NCBI RefSeq assembly: GCF_001280255.1 | Contig: NZ_LHCI01000106.1 | Location: 1,847,351 to 1,911,350, forward strand | Length of the DNA: 64,000 nucleotides | Origin: Thermus aquaticus | Lineage (GTDB): Bacteria > Deinococcota > Deinococci > Deinococcales > Thermaceae | Direction: 5' to 3' | Made by a program: the position numbers and the translations under genes | The notes under the pieces: generated by a model | Told to the model about the DNA's origin: nothing | The model's input: the letters and a program-made list of their open reading frames with translations, nothing else | The model's database searches: none | In this document: positions 38,340 to 46,228 of the stretch, one piece after another | Position numbering within the stretch: position 1 is the stretch's first letter | How the letters are laid out: every line of letters begins with the position of its first letter

Positions 38340-38361
38340 CCGCCTAAGTATACTTAGGCGG
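38340..38361. promoter_or_regulatory. Perfect 22-bp palindrome between ATPase operon and rlmO
   Basis: CCGCCTAAGTA followed immediately by its exact inverse complement. It contains TATACT (38349-38354), a good -10 placed 6 bases before the rlmO GTG at 38361, and sits just upstream of the ATPase -35. Such a site could bind a dimeric regulator acting on both transcripts. The regulator is unknown. Confidence 0.6.
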
Positions 38362-39506
38362 TGCGGATTTTCGTCAACGAACGCGGAGCGGAAAGGCTTC
38401 TTTCCCGCCATCTTTGGGTCTTCGCCCGGGACGTGGTCTCGGGCCCCGAAGCCCCCGGGCTCTACCCCGTCTACTGGGGCAAGCGCTTCCTGGCCCTGGC
38501 CCTCTACAACCCCCAAAGCGACCTCCGGGTCCGGGCCTATCGCTTCCGCCCGGCGGAGGACCCGGAAAAGGCCCTCTTGGAAAACCTGGAGCGGGCCATC
38601 GCCCGCCGGCTTAGGGCCCTCGAGGCCGAGCCCGAAGGGGGCTTCCGCCTGGCCCACGCCGAGGGGGACTTCCTCCCCGGGCTCGTGGTGGACTACTACG
38701 CCGGCCACGCCGTGGTCCAGGCCACGGCCTACGCCTGGGAGGCGCTTCTGCCCCAGGTGGCCGAGGTCCTGAGGCCCCTGGTGAAAAGCGCCCTGGCCAA
38801 GAACAACGCCCGGGCCCGGGAGTTGGAAGGCCTCCCCCTCTACGTGCGCCCCCTCCTGGGCCAGGTGCCCGAGCGGGTGGTGGTCAAGGAGGGGCGGGTG
38901 CGCTACCTGGTGGACCTGGTGGCGGGCCAGAAGACCGGGGCCTTCCTGGACCAGCGGGAAAACCGCACCCTCATGGAAGGCTTCCGCGGAGAAAGGGCCT
39001 TGGACGTCTTCTCCTACGCCGGGGGCTTCGCCCTGCACCTGGCCTTGGGCTTTAAAGAGGTGGTGGCCGTGGACTCCTCCAAGGAGGCCCTGGCCCGGGC
39101 GGAGGAGAACGCCAGGCTGAACGGCCTCGCCTTGAAGACGGTGGAGGCCAACGCCTTTGACTACCTCCGGGCCCTGGAAAGGGCCGGGGAGCGGTTTGAC
39201 CTCGTCGTCCTGGACCCTCCCGCCTTCGCCAAGGGGAAAAAGGACCTGGAGAGGGCCTACAGGGCCTACAAGGAGGTGAACCTGAGGGCCATCAAGCTCC
39301 TCAAGGAGGGGGGGATTCTGGCCACGGCCAGCTGCAGCCACCACCTCACCGAGCCCCTCTTCTACCAGATGCTCACCGAGGCCGCCCAGGACGCCCACCG
39401 GGTGCTCAAGGTGGTGGAGAAGCGGGGCCAGCCCTTTGACCACCCCGTCCTCCTCAACCACCCGGAGACCCACTACCTGAAGTTCGCCCTTCTAGAAGTT
39501 CTTTAA
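38361..39506 (+). CDS. rlmO: 23S rRNA (cytosine) methyltransferase, RlmO/RlmI type
   Basis: SAM-dependent 5-methylcytosine methyltransferase; the T. thermophilus homologue, as I recall, modifies C1942 of 23S rRNA. 381 residues: N-terminal PUA RNA-binding domain (about 1-75, [22 protein letters not shown]), a central linker domain, and a Rossmann domain with the SAM loop [16 protein letters not shown], catalytic-region [11 protein letters not shown] and the cysteine in [12 protein letters not shown] start with a -10 box 6 bases upstream predicts a leaderless mRNA. The 3' end overlaps the converging gene by 53 bases. Confidence 0.92.
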   Translation: MRIFVNERGAERLLSRHLWVFARDVVSGPEAPGLYPVYWGKRFLALALYNPQSDLRVRAYRFRPAEDPEKALLENLERAIARRLRALEAEPEGGFRLAHAEGDFLPGLVVDYYAGHAVVQATAYAWEALLPQVAEVLRPLVKSALAKNNARARELEGLPLYVRPLLGQVPERVVVKEGRVRYLVDLVAGQKTGAFLDQRENRTLMEGFRGERALDVFSYAGGFALHLALGFKEVVAVDSSKEALARAEENARLNGLALKTVEANAFDYLRALERAGERFDLVVLDPPAFAKGKKDLERAYRAYKEVNLRAIKLLKEGGILATASCSHHLTEPLFYQMLTEAAQDAHRVLKVVEKRGQPFDHPVLLNHPETHYLKFALLEVL

Positions 39507-39861
39507 GGCGGGCCGCTACCGGCTCCACCGCCTCGAGGGCCAGGGGCAGGCGCTCCCCGCTTTTCAGGACCAGGACCAAGGCCTCCCTGCCCCGGGAGAG
39601 GGGCCCCGCGGGCCAGTACGCCCTTTCCAGCCCCCCGATCTCCTCCAAGGCAATCCGCCGCCCCAGGCCCAAGGGGGGAAGGAGGCGCAGGTGGTCGGGG
39701 AAGAGGAGGAGGCGCCACCCCCGCCGAAGCCGCCACCAGGGGTAGAGGAAAAGGAGCGCCCAAAGGGGCGCCCCCTCGAGGAGCACCAAAAGGAGGAGGC
39801 CCCCCACCCCCAGGGCGAAGGCCAGAGGAGAGAGGCGGGCGTAGGCCACCTCCAGAAGCAT
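39454..39861 (-). CDS. Small membrane protein with bacterial PH-like domain
   Basis: 135 residues from the ATG at 39861. Two hydrophobic segments (about 12-30 and 32-44) are followed by a beta-rich stretch ([35 protein letters not shown]) that resembles bacterial PH domains of the YdbT/YvbH kind. Function unknown. A -10-like CATAAT is 6 bases upstream, suggesting a leaderless transcript. The last 53 bases overlap rlmO on the other strand. A longer frame upstream is not supported. Confidence 0.65.
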   Translation of the reverse strand: MLLEVAYARLSPLAFALGVGGLLLLVLLEGAPLWALLFLYPWWRLRRGWRLLLFPDHLRLLPPLGLGRRIALEEIGGLERAYWPAGPLSRGREALVLVLKSGERLPLALEAVEPVAARLKELLEGRTSGSGSPGG

Positions 39862-39867
39862 GGCCCC

Positions 39868-39883
39868 ATTATGGCGGTAGACT
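39868..39883. promoter_or_regulatory. Divergent -10 boxes of two leaderless genes
   Basis: Minus strand CATAAT (39868-39873) is 6 bases before the ATG at 39861. Plus strand TAGACT (39878-39883) is 6 bases before the GTG at 39890. The start codons are only 28 bases apart. Confidence 0.4.
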
Positions 39884-39889
39884 GGAGGG

Positions 39890-40099
39890 GTGGAGAAGGA
39901 CCTTCTGGAGGCTTTGGGCCAGCACCTGGTCTGGCGCATCGGCCGGGCTGAAGAGGAAGAGGTCCTGGTGGTGCGGGTGGGACTGGCCTCGGCCACGCCC
40001 CGCTTCAAGGAGCTTCCCCGCCTGGTCAACATCCCGGACGCGGAGATAGAGCGCCTCGCCCGCGAGGGCCGGGTCCGGGTGGAGTGGGTGGAGGGATGA
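39890..40099 (+). CDS. Small conserved-looking protein, unknown function
   Basis: 69 residues, charged, no signal or membrane segment. It opens with MEKDLLEALGQHLVWRIGRAEEEEVLVVRVG and could form a small alpha/beta fold. GTG start directly behind GGAGGG and a -10-like TAGACT. It shares ATGA with the next gene, so the two belong to one transcript with the hydrolase that follows. Not recognised. Confidence 0.6.
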   Translation: MEKDLLEALGQHLVWRIGRAEEEEVLVVRVGLASATPRFKELPRLVNIPDAEIERLAREGRVRVEWVEG

Positions 40100-40461
40100 A
40101 GGCCCTGGAGCTGGACCTGGGGAAAGGCCTCGAGGGGCTTCCCCTGGAGCTTTCCTGGGAGGGCCCCCTGCTGAAGGGCATCCTCCGCCAGGCCAACCCG
40201 GTTTTGGGCGAGGTGGCCCTTCCCTTCCAGAGCCGCCTAGAGGGCTCCCGCCTCACCCCCATCCCCCTGCCGCCCCCCGCTTTGGCCGTGGGCGGCGAGG
40301 TCCTGCCTAGGGGGGAGGGCCTCCTCCTGAGGCTTGAGGTGGACCTCCTCCTCCCCGAGGCCAGGACCTGGGGGGAGCGGGCCTTTTTCCGCCTCCTCAA
40401 GGCCATCTTCCTGCACACCCTGGAAAGGGCCCTTTCCCAGAAGACCCCTCTGGGACTATAG
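40096..40461 (+). CDS. Hypothetical protein in UPF0173-kinase operon
   Basis: 121 residues from the ATG at 40096, which overlaps the preceding stop; GTGGAGGG lies upstream. The sequence is mostly strands (MKALELDLGKGLEGLPLELSWEGPLLKGILRQANPVLGEVALPF) with a helical end (RAFFRLLKAIFLHTLERALSQ). No signal peptide and no family recognised. The stop is 20 bases before the UPF0173 start. Probably an intracellular soluble protein. Confidence 0.65.
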   Translation: MKALELDLGKGLEGLPLELSWEGPLLKGILRQANPVLGEVALPFQSRLEGSRLTPIPLPPPALAVGGEVLPRGEGLLLRLEVDLLLPEARTWGERAFFRLLKAIFLHTLERALSQKTPLGL

Positions 40462-40481
40462 TGGCGGTGAAGGAGGTGCGT

Positions 40482-41156
40482 ATGGTGGAGGTGCGGTATC
40501 TGGGCCACTCGGCGGTCTGGCTATCCGACGGCCAAACCCGGATCATCATAGACCCCTTCCTCACCGGCAACCCCATGGCGGCGGCCTCCCTGGCCGAGGT
40601 CCAGGCGGACCTCATCCTGGTGACCCACGCCCACGGGGACCACTTCGGCGACAGCGTGGCCCTCTCCAAGAAGGGCGGGGTGGTGGTCTCCACCTTTGAG
40701 ATCGCCACCTACGCCGAAAAGCACGGGGCCAAGAGCGTGCCCATGAACATCGGGGGCACCTACCGCTTCGCGGGGGGCTTCGTCAAGTGGTTCCCCGCCT
40801 GGCACTCCTCCAGCTTCCCCGACGGCACCTACGGGGGCATGCCCATGGGGGTGGTGGTGGAGCTTGCGGGCAAGCGCATCTACCACGCCGGCGACACCGC
40901 CCTCTTCTCGGACATGGCCCTCATCGGCGAGCTTAACCTGGACCTCGCCCTCCTCCCCATCGGCGACCACTTCACCATGGGACCCGAGGACGCCCTGAGG
41001 GCCTTGGACCTCCTCAAGCCCAAAAGGGTGGTCCCCATCCACTACAACACCTTCCCCCCCATCAAGCAGGACGGGGAGGCCTTCGCCAGGAGGGCCCAGG
41101 AGAAGGGCGTGGAAGGGCACGCCCTGAAGCCGGGAGGGGTGCTGGTCCTTGACTAG
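40482..41156 (+). CDS. UPF0173 metal-dependent hydrolase (metallo-beta-lactamase fold)
   Basis: 224 residues. The metal motif THAHGDHFGD matches HxHxDH, with further ligands in YHAGDTALF and HYNTFPP. The start VEVRYLGHSAVWL and the GDHFTMGPEDAL block are characteristic of UPF0173. The reaction is unknown. The ATG at 40482 has AAGGAGG 7 bases upstream and gives the usual UPF0173 N-terminus, so I preferred it over the GTG at 40461. The 3' end overlaps the kinase start by 8 bases. Confidence 0.93.
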   Translation: MVEVRYLGHSAVWLSDGQTRIIIDPFLTGNPMAAASLAEVQADLILVTHAHGDHFGDSVALSKKGGVVVSTFEIATYAEKHGAKSVPMNIGGTYRFAGGFVKWFPAWHSSSFPDGTYGGMPMGVVVELAGKRIYHAGDTALFSDMALIGELNLDLALLPIGDHFTMGPEDALRALDLLKPKRVVPIHYNTFPPIKQDGEAFARRAQEKGVEGHALKPGGVLVLD

Positions 41157-41973
41157 GAAGGACTTCCGCCTCCTCATGCTCCTGGGCCTGGGGCAGACGG
41201 CCCAGGTCTATCTGGCCGAGGCCCCGGGCCTGGGGCGGGTGGCCCTGAAGCTCCCCAAGAAGGAGGTGCGAGAAGACCCCAGGCTGGCCGAGCGCTTCGC
41301 CCGGGAGGTCTCCTTCAGCCTCTCCCTGAAGCACCCCTACCTGGTCCGGGGCCTGGCCGGCGTGCCGCTCGGCGAGGAGGCCTTTTTGGCCCTGGAGTGC
41401 TTTCCCCAGGGGACCCTCGAGGCCAGGCTCCTGGAGGGCCGCCTGCCCCTGGAGGAGGCGGTGAAGGCGCTCACCCAGGTAGGGGAAGCCCTCCTCTACC
41501 TCCACGGGAAGGGCCTCCTCCACCAGGACGTGAAGCCCGCCAACGTCTTCGTGGGAGAAGGGATTTATAAGCTGGGGGACCTGGGCACCCTGCGCCCCAT
41601 CGGCGATAGGACCCAGGAGTTCGCCGGAAGCCCCCACTATCTGGCCCCGGAGCTCTTCTTAGGAAACCTCCCCAGCGAGAAGAGCGAGGCCTACGCCTAC
41701 GGCGTCATGGCCTATGAGCTCCTCACGGGGAAGAGACCCTTCAAAGGGGAAACCGTGGAGGAGCTACGGGACGCCCACCTCTTCCTCCCCCCGCCCCCCA
41801 CCAGCCTTCCCCCCCGCCTGGACAAGGCCCTGAGGCGGCTTCTTGTCAAGGACCCCAAGGAGCGCCTGGGGATCGGGGAGTTTTTAGAGGCCCTCCGCAC
41901 CTGGCAAGCGCCCGGGGGCGAAGCGCCCAAGGCGGCCAAGCCCAAGCGGCGCTTTCCCTTTTTTAGGAGCTAG
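41149..41973 (+). CDS. Serine/threonine protein kinase (Hanks type)
   Basis: 274 residues, soluble, with a complete kinase domain. It has the glycine loop LGLGQTAQVYLAE, the VALK lysine, the alpha-C glutamate (AREVSFSLSLKHPYLV), the catalytic loop HQDVKPANVFV, DLG in place of DFG, and APE in HYLAPELF. Gln replaces Arg before the catalytic Asp, so it is a non-RD kinase and may not need activation-loop phosphorylation. A basic tail (KAAKPKRRFPFFRS) ends the protein. Start appears to be TTG at 41149, within the previous gene. The next gene starts 2 bases after its stop. Confidence 0.9.
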   Translation: MTRKDFRLLMLLGLGQTAQVYLAEAPGLGRVALKLPKKEVREDPRLAERFAREVSFSLSLKHPYLVRGLAGVPLGEEAFLALECFPQGTLEARLLEGRLPLEEAVKALTQVGEALLYLHGKGLLHQDVKPANVFVGEGIYKLGDLGTLRPIGDRTQEFAGSPHYLAPELFLGNLPSEKSEAYAYGVMAYELLTGKRPFKGETVEELRDAHLFLPPPPTSLPPRLDKALRRLLVKDPKERLGIGEFLEALRTWQAPGGEAPKAAKPKRRFPFFRS

Positions 41974-41975
41974 CC

Positions 41976-43868
41976 ATGGAACCCGTCTGGTACCCACCGG
42001 AGTCGGCCAAAAGCACCCGGCTTTTCCACTTCATGGAGACCCTGGGCTTTGAGGACTACGAGGCCTTCTACCACTACAGCGTGGAGGAGGCCGAGGCCTT
42101 CTACCACGCCTTCTTCACCCACCTGGCCATCCCCTGGCGCACCCCCTACACCCAGGTCATGGAGGGCGGGTTTCCTTTCCCCCGCTTTTTCGTAGGGGGG
42201 AGGCTGAACCTGGTGGAGGCCGTCCTGCGCCACGACCCTGAGCGCCCCGCCCTGGTCCACGAGGGCGAGGACGGCCGGGTGCGAAGCCTCACCTACGGGG
42301 AGCTCAAGACCGAGGTGGCCCGGGTGGCCGCCGGGCTAAAGGCCCTGGGGGTAGGGCGGGGGGATCGGGTGGGGCTCTGGCTTCCCATGGGCCTCGAGGC
42401 CGCCACCCTCCTCCTGGCCACCGCCTGGGTGGGGGCCATCGCCATCCCCATCTTCTCCGGTTACGCCGCCGAGGCGGCCAGCGTCCGCCTAAAGGACGCC
42501 GAGGCCAAGCTCCTCGCCGTCCAGGACGGCTTCTTTAGAAGGGGAAGGCGGGTGGAGCTCCTCCTCGAGGCCCGCAGGGCCCGGGAGCTTGCCGGAACGG
42601 AAGGGCTCCTGGTGGTGCGCCGCCTGGGCCTTCCCCTGGCGGCGGGCGAGGTGGACTATCAGGACCTCTCGGGCGAGGCCTCCCCTCCGGAGGAGATGGA
42701 GAGCATGGACCCCTTCATGCTCATCTACACCTCCGGCACCACCGGCCGCCCCAAGGGCACGGTCCACTACCACGCCGGCTTCCCCTTGAAGGCCGCCTTG
42801 GACCTGGCCCTCCTCTTTGACCTGAAGGAGGAGGACCGCCTCTTCTGGTTCACCGACCTGGGCTGGATGATGGGCCCCTGGGCCATCCTGGGGGGGCTCC
42901 TCCTGGGCGGCACCGTCTTCCTCTACGACGGGGCGCCGGACTACCCGGGCCCCGACCGCCTCTGGCGCATGGTGGCCGCCCACCGCATCACCCACCTGGG
43001 CCTCTCCCCCACCCTGGTGCGGGCCCTGATCCCCTTCGGGGAGGCCCCCCTGGAGGGGCATGACCTCTCTTCTTTGAGGGTCCTGGGCTCCACCGGGGAG
43101 CCCTGGAACCTGGAGGCCTACCTCTGGTTCTTCCGCGCCGTGGGGCAGGAGCGCCTCCCCATCGTCAACTACTCCGGCGGCACCGAGGTGGCGGGAGGCA
43201 TTTTGGGCAACGTCCTCCTTCGGCCCATCAAGCCCATGGGCTTCAACACCACCGTGCCCGGCATGAAGGCCGCCGTCTTGGACGAGGAGGGGAGGCCGGC
43301 GGTGGGGAAGGTGGGGGAGCTCGCCGTCCTTGCCCCCTGGCCCGGGATGACCCGGGGCTTCTGGCGGGACGAGGCCCGCTACCTGGAGACCTACTTCCAA
43401 AAGGTCCCCGGGGTCTGGGTTCACGGGGACCTGGCCCTTTTGGACGAGGAGGGGCACTTCTTCATCCTGGGGCGCTCCGACGACACCCTGAAGGTGGCGG
43501 GCAAGCGGGTGGGCCCCGCCGAGGTGGAGACCGCCGCCACCCGCCACCCCGCCTTAAGGGAGGCGGCGGCCATCGGGGTGCCCCACCCGGTGAAGGGGGA
43601 GGCCATCGTCCTCTTCGCCGTGCTGAAGCCGGGCCACACCCCTTCCCCGGCCCTCGCCGAGGAGGTGGCGGAAAAGGTGGCCGAGGCCCTAGGCAAACCC
43701 CTCCGCCCCGAGCGGGTCCTCTTCGTCCCCGACCTGCCCAAGACCCGGAACGCCAAGGTGATGCGCCGGGTGATCCGGGCCGCCTTCCTGGGCCAGGACC
43801 CCGGGGACCTCTCCGCCCTGGAGAACCCCGAGGCCGTCCGGGCCATCCAGGAGGCCGCCCAAGGATGA
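41976..43868 (+). CDS. AMP-forming acyl-CoA synthetase, acetyl-CoA synthetase-like
   Basis: Activates a short carboxylic acid to acyl-AMP, then to the CoA thioester. 630 residues. The adenylate motif is IYTSGTTGRPKGTVH (A3), with NYSGGTEVAGG (A5), VHGDLALLDEEG (A7) and GRSDDTLKVAGKRVGPAEVE (A8). The catalytic lysine region PKTRNAKVMRRVIR is the known site of regulatory acetylation in this family. The N-terminal domain resembles acetyl-CoA synthetase (FHFMETLGFEDYEAFYHYS). The substrate cannot be fixed: acetate, propionate or similar. It overlaps the following gene (ATGA). Confidence 0.9.
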   Translation: MEPVWYPPESAKSTRLFHFMETLGFEDYEAFYHYSVEEAEAFYHAFFTHLAIPWRTPYTQVMEGGFPFPRFFVGGRLNLVEAVLRHDPERPALVHEGEDGRVRSLTYGELKTEVARVAAGLKALGVGRGDRVGLWLPMGLEAATLLLATAWVGAIAIPIFSGYAAEAASVRLKDAEAKLLAVQDGFFRRGRRVELLLEARRARELAGTEGLLVVRRLGLPLAAGEVDYQDLSGEASPPEEMESMDPFMLIYTSGTTGRPKGTVHYHAGFPLKAALDLALLFDLKEEDRLFWFTDLGWMMGPWAILGGLLLGGTVFLYDGAPDYPGPDRLWRMVAAHRITHLGLSPTLVRALIPFGEAPLEGHDLSSLRVLGSTGEPWNLEAYLWFFRAVGQERLPIVNYSGGTEVAGGILGNVLLRPIKPMGFNTTVPGMKAAVLDEEGRPAVGKVGELAVLAPWPGMTRGFWRDEARYLETYFQKVPGVWVHGDLALLDEEGHFFILGRSDDTLKVAGKRVGPAEVETAATRHPALREAAAIGVPHPVKGEAIVLFAVLKPGHTPSPALAEEVAEKVAEALGKPLRPERVLFVPDLPKTRNAKVMRRVIRAAFLGQDPGDLSALENPEAVRAIQEAAQG

Positions 43869-46228
43869 GGGTCCTCGCTCTCCTCCTCTTGGGAGGCCTC
43901 GCCCTGGCCGCCTCCCTGGACGAGGCCCGCGCCCTCTACGCCCGGGGGGAGATGGAAGGGACCCTGGCCCGCCTAAAGCCCCTCCTTTCGGGCTACGACC
44001 CCCCGGAGGAGGCCCTCCTCCTTGCGGGCTTCGCCCACTACCGCCTGGGAAGGGCGGAGGAGGCCCTCTACGCCTTCTCCCGCCTGGTGGGGACCCTGAA
44101 AGGGGGGCCGGAGGCCCTCTTTGGCTTTGGCCTAGCCTTAAGGGCCCTGGGGGACCTCGAGGGGGCAAGAAGCGCCCTGGAGGAGGCGCTCCGGCAGGGC
44201 TACGGCGACGCCGAGCCCGTCCTCCGTGCCCTCCCTCCCCCTTCCCCACCCGCCCCCAAGGCCCGCAAGGCCCCGCCCTCCTTCCGGGCCGAGAAGGGCC
44301 GGTTCTGGGTAGAGGGCAAGCCCTTCCAAGTCCGGGGGGTGAACCTGGGCGTGGCCCTGCCAGGCCGCTTCCCGGCGGAGTTCCCGGAGGAGGTCTGGCT
44401 CTACCGGGCCTGGCTGGAGCTCCTCTCCGCCATGGGGGCCAACACCGTCCGGGTCTACACCCTCCTGCCTCCCGCCTTCTACCGGGCCCTCCTGGGCCAC
44501 AACCTGACCCACCCCAAGAGGCCCCTCTACCTCTTCCAGGGCGTCTGGACGGAACTCCCCGAGGAGGAGGGCTACGGGGACTGGGAGGGCCCCTTCCTGG
44601 AAAAGTTCCTCCTGGAGGGGCGGGAGGTCCTGGACGCCCTCCACGGCAACCTCCGCCGCCCGCCCAAGCCCGGCCACGCCCACGGGGACTACACCGCCGA
44701 CGTCTCCCCTTGGACCCTGGGCCTTTTGGTGGGGCGGGAGTTTGAGCCCTACTCCGTGGCCGCCTACAACGAGCGCCACCCGGGGCGGGCCTACCGGGGC
44801 CGCTTCGTAGAGGCCCTCCCCGGGGCGAGCCCCTTCGCCGCCTATCTCGCCGAGGTCCTGGACCGCCTGGCCCGGTACGAGTGGGAGGCCTACGGCACCG
44901 CAAGGCCTCTGGGCTTCGTCAACTGGCCCACCCTGGACCCCCTCACCTGGGAAAGCGAGGCCAGCTTCCAGGAGGAGTACCGCCTGAGGAAGGCCCGCGG
45001 GGAAAGGGTGGAGCCCCCTCGGGCAGGCCCCCTCCATGAAGAGGACACCGTGGTCCTGGACCCCACCCACCTACGCCCCGCCCCCCATAGCCCCACGAGC
45101 CTCTTCGCCGCCTACCACGTGTACCCCTACTACCCCGACTTCTTGGTCAACGAGCCCAGCCTGGAGGGGGGGCGCTACCGCAAGTACCTGGAGCGCCTCA
45201 AGGCCCACCACGGGGAGATGCCCCTCCTCATCGCCGAGTTCGGCCTGCCCGCAAGCCGCGGCCTCGCCCACTTCCACCCCGAGGGGTTCCATCATGGGGG
45301 GCTCTCGGAGGAGGCCCAGGCGGAAGGGGTGGCCGCTCTCTGGCAGGACATCGCCGCCTTAGACCTGGCGGGAGGGCTCGTCTTCGCCCTTCTGGACGAG
45401 TGGTTCAAGAAGAACTGGCTCTTCATGGACCTGGAATACCCCTCCGAGCGGGACCCCCTCTGGCACAACGTCTTGGACCCCGAGGAGAACTACGGCCTCC
45501 TGGCGGCCACCGCGAGGGGCGCCTTCCGCCTGGACGGCAACCCCGAGGAGTGGGAGAAGGTGCCCTTCCTCCTCCGGGAAGAGGGCCGCTTTCTCAAGGC
45601 CCACGCCGACCCCGAGTACCTCTGGCTCCTCTACCGGGGCCCCTTGCCCTTAAGGCTCTACCTGGACACGGTGCCGGGCGGGGTGAAGGTGGCCGAGGGG
45701 TTTGGGGCGGAGTTTGACCTGGAGATAGGCCCAGAAGGAGGGAGGCTCCTCATAGAAAAGGCCTACTACCCCTACCAGGAACTGGACCACGGCCTTCCCG
45801 GGACCGAGTTCCTCCACTTCCGGGGGTTCACCAAACCCGGCGGGGGCCCCTTCGTCCCCTTCGTCCTGGAGCCCAACCGCCGCCGCACGGGCCGGGACGG
45901 CACCGACTACCCCCGGATCACCTACGAGCTGGGGGCCCTAAAGCGGGGCCAGGACCCGGAAGGGGCCCGGGACCCCATGGCGGACTACGCCCTGGGGGAG
46001 GGCGGCCTCTTGGAACTCCGGCTTCCCTGGGGCATGCTCCTCATCACCGACCCGAGCCGCCCCACCGCCTGGTACGCTCCCGAACCCATCCCCATAGAGG
46101 GCGTAAACCTCCTCCTGGAAGGGGGAAAGCCCCTCCGCTTCGCCTGGACCCCCTGGGAGACCCCCGCCTTCGCCTTGCGGCTCAAGCCCCTCTACTTCCG
46201 CCTAAAAGCCCTCTGGCGAGGGCCTTGA
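43865..46228 (+). CDS. Secreted TPR + TIM-barrel glycosidase-like + CBM9-like protein
   Basis: 787 residues, an unusual combination. Signal peptide (MRVLALLLLGGLALAAS); TPR-like repeats (about 20-120, EEALLLAGFAHYRLGRAEEALYAF); a Pro-rich linker; then a TIM-barrel resembling glycoside hydrolases of clan A (VEGKPFQVRGVNLGV, MGANTVRVYTLLPPAFYRAL, and LLIAEFGLPASRG, in which the Glu would be the nucleophile). The last part (about 555-780, FRLDGNPEEWEKVPFLL...) looks like a CBM9/DOMON-type sugar-binding domain. Probable role in cell-wall or exopolysaccharide work; substrate unknown. The 3' end overlaps murJ on the other strand by 47 bases. Confidence 0.8.
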   Translation: MRVLALLLLGGLALAASLDEARALYARGEMEGTLARLKPLLSGYDPPEEALLLAGFAHYRLGRAEEALYAFSRLVGTLKGGPEALFGFGLALRALGDLEGARSALEEALRQGYGDAEPVLRALPPPSPPAPKARKAPPSFRAEKGRFWVEGKPFQVRGVNLGVALPGRFPAEFPEEVWLYRAWLELLSAMGANTVRVYTLLPPAFYRALLGHNLTHPKRPLYLFQGVWTELPEEEGYGDWEGPFLEKFLLEGREVLDALHGNLRRPPKPGHAHGDYTADVSPWTLGLLVGREFEPYSVAAYNERHPGRAYRGRFVEALPGASPFAAYLAEVLDRLARYEWEAYGTARPLGFVNWPTLDPLTWESEASFQEEYRLRKARGERVEPPRAGPLHEEDTVVLDPTHLRPAPHSPTSLFAAYHVYPYYPDFLVNEPSLEGGRYRKYLERLKAHHGEMPLLIAEFGLPASRGLAHFHPEGFHHGGLSEEAQAEGVAALWQDIAALDLAGGLVFALLDEWFKKNWLFMDLEYPSERDPLWHNVLDPEENYGLLAATARGAFRLDGNPEEWEKVPFLLREEGRFLKAHADPEYLWLLYRGPLPLRLYLDTVPGGVKVAEGFGAEFDLEIGPEGGRLLIEKAYYPYQELDHGLPGTEFLHFRGFTKPGGGPFVPFVLEPNRRRTGRDGTDYPRITYELGALKRGQDPEGARDPMADYALGEGGLLELRLPWGMLLITDPSRPTAWYAPEPIPIEGVNLLLEGGKPLRFAWTPWETPAFALRLKPLYFRLKALWRGP

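Noticed and set aside
43689..44903. 404-residue antisense ORF rich in Pro, Gly and Arg
   Set aside because: Typical GC shadow frame; no start signal and opposite two well-supported genes.
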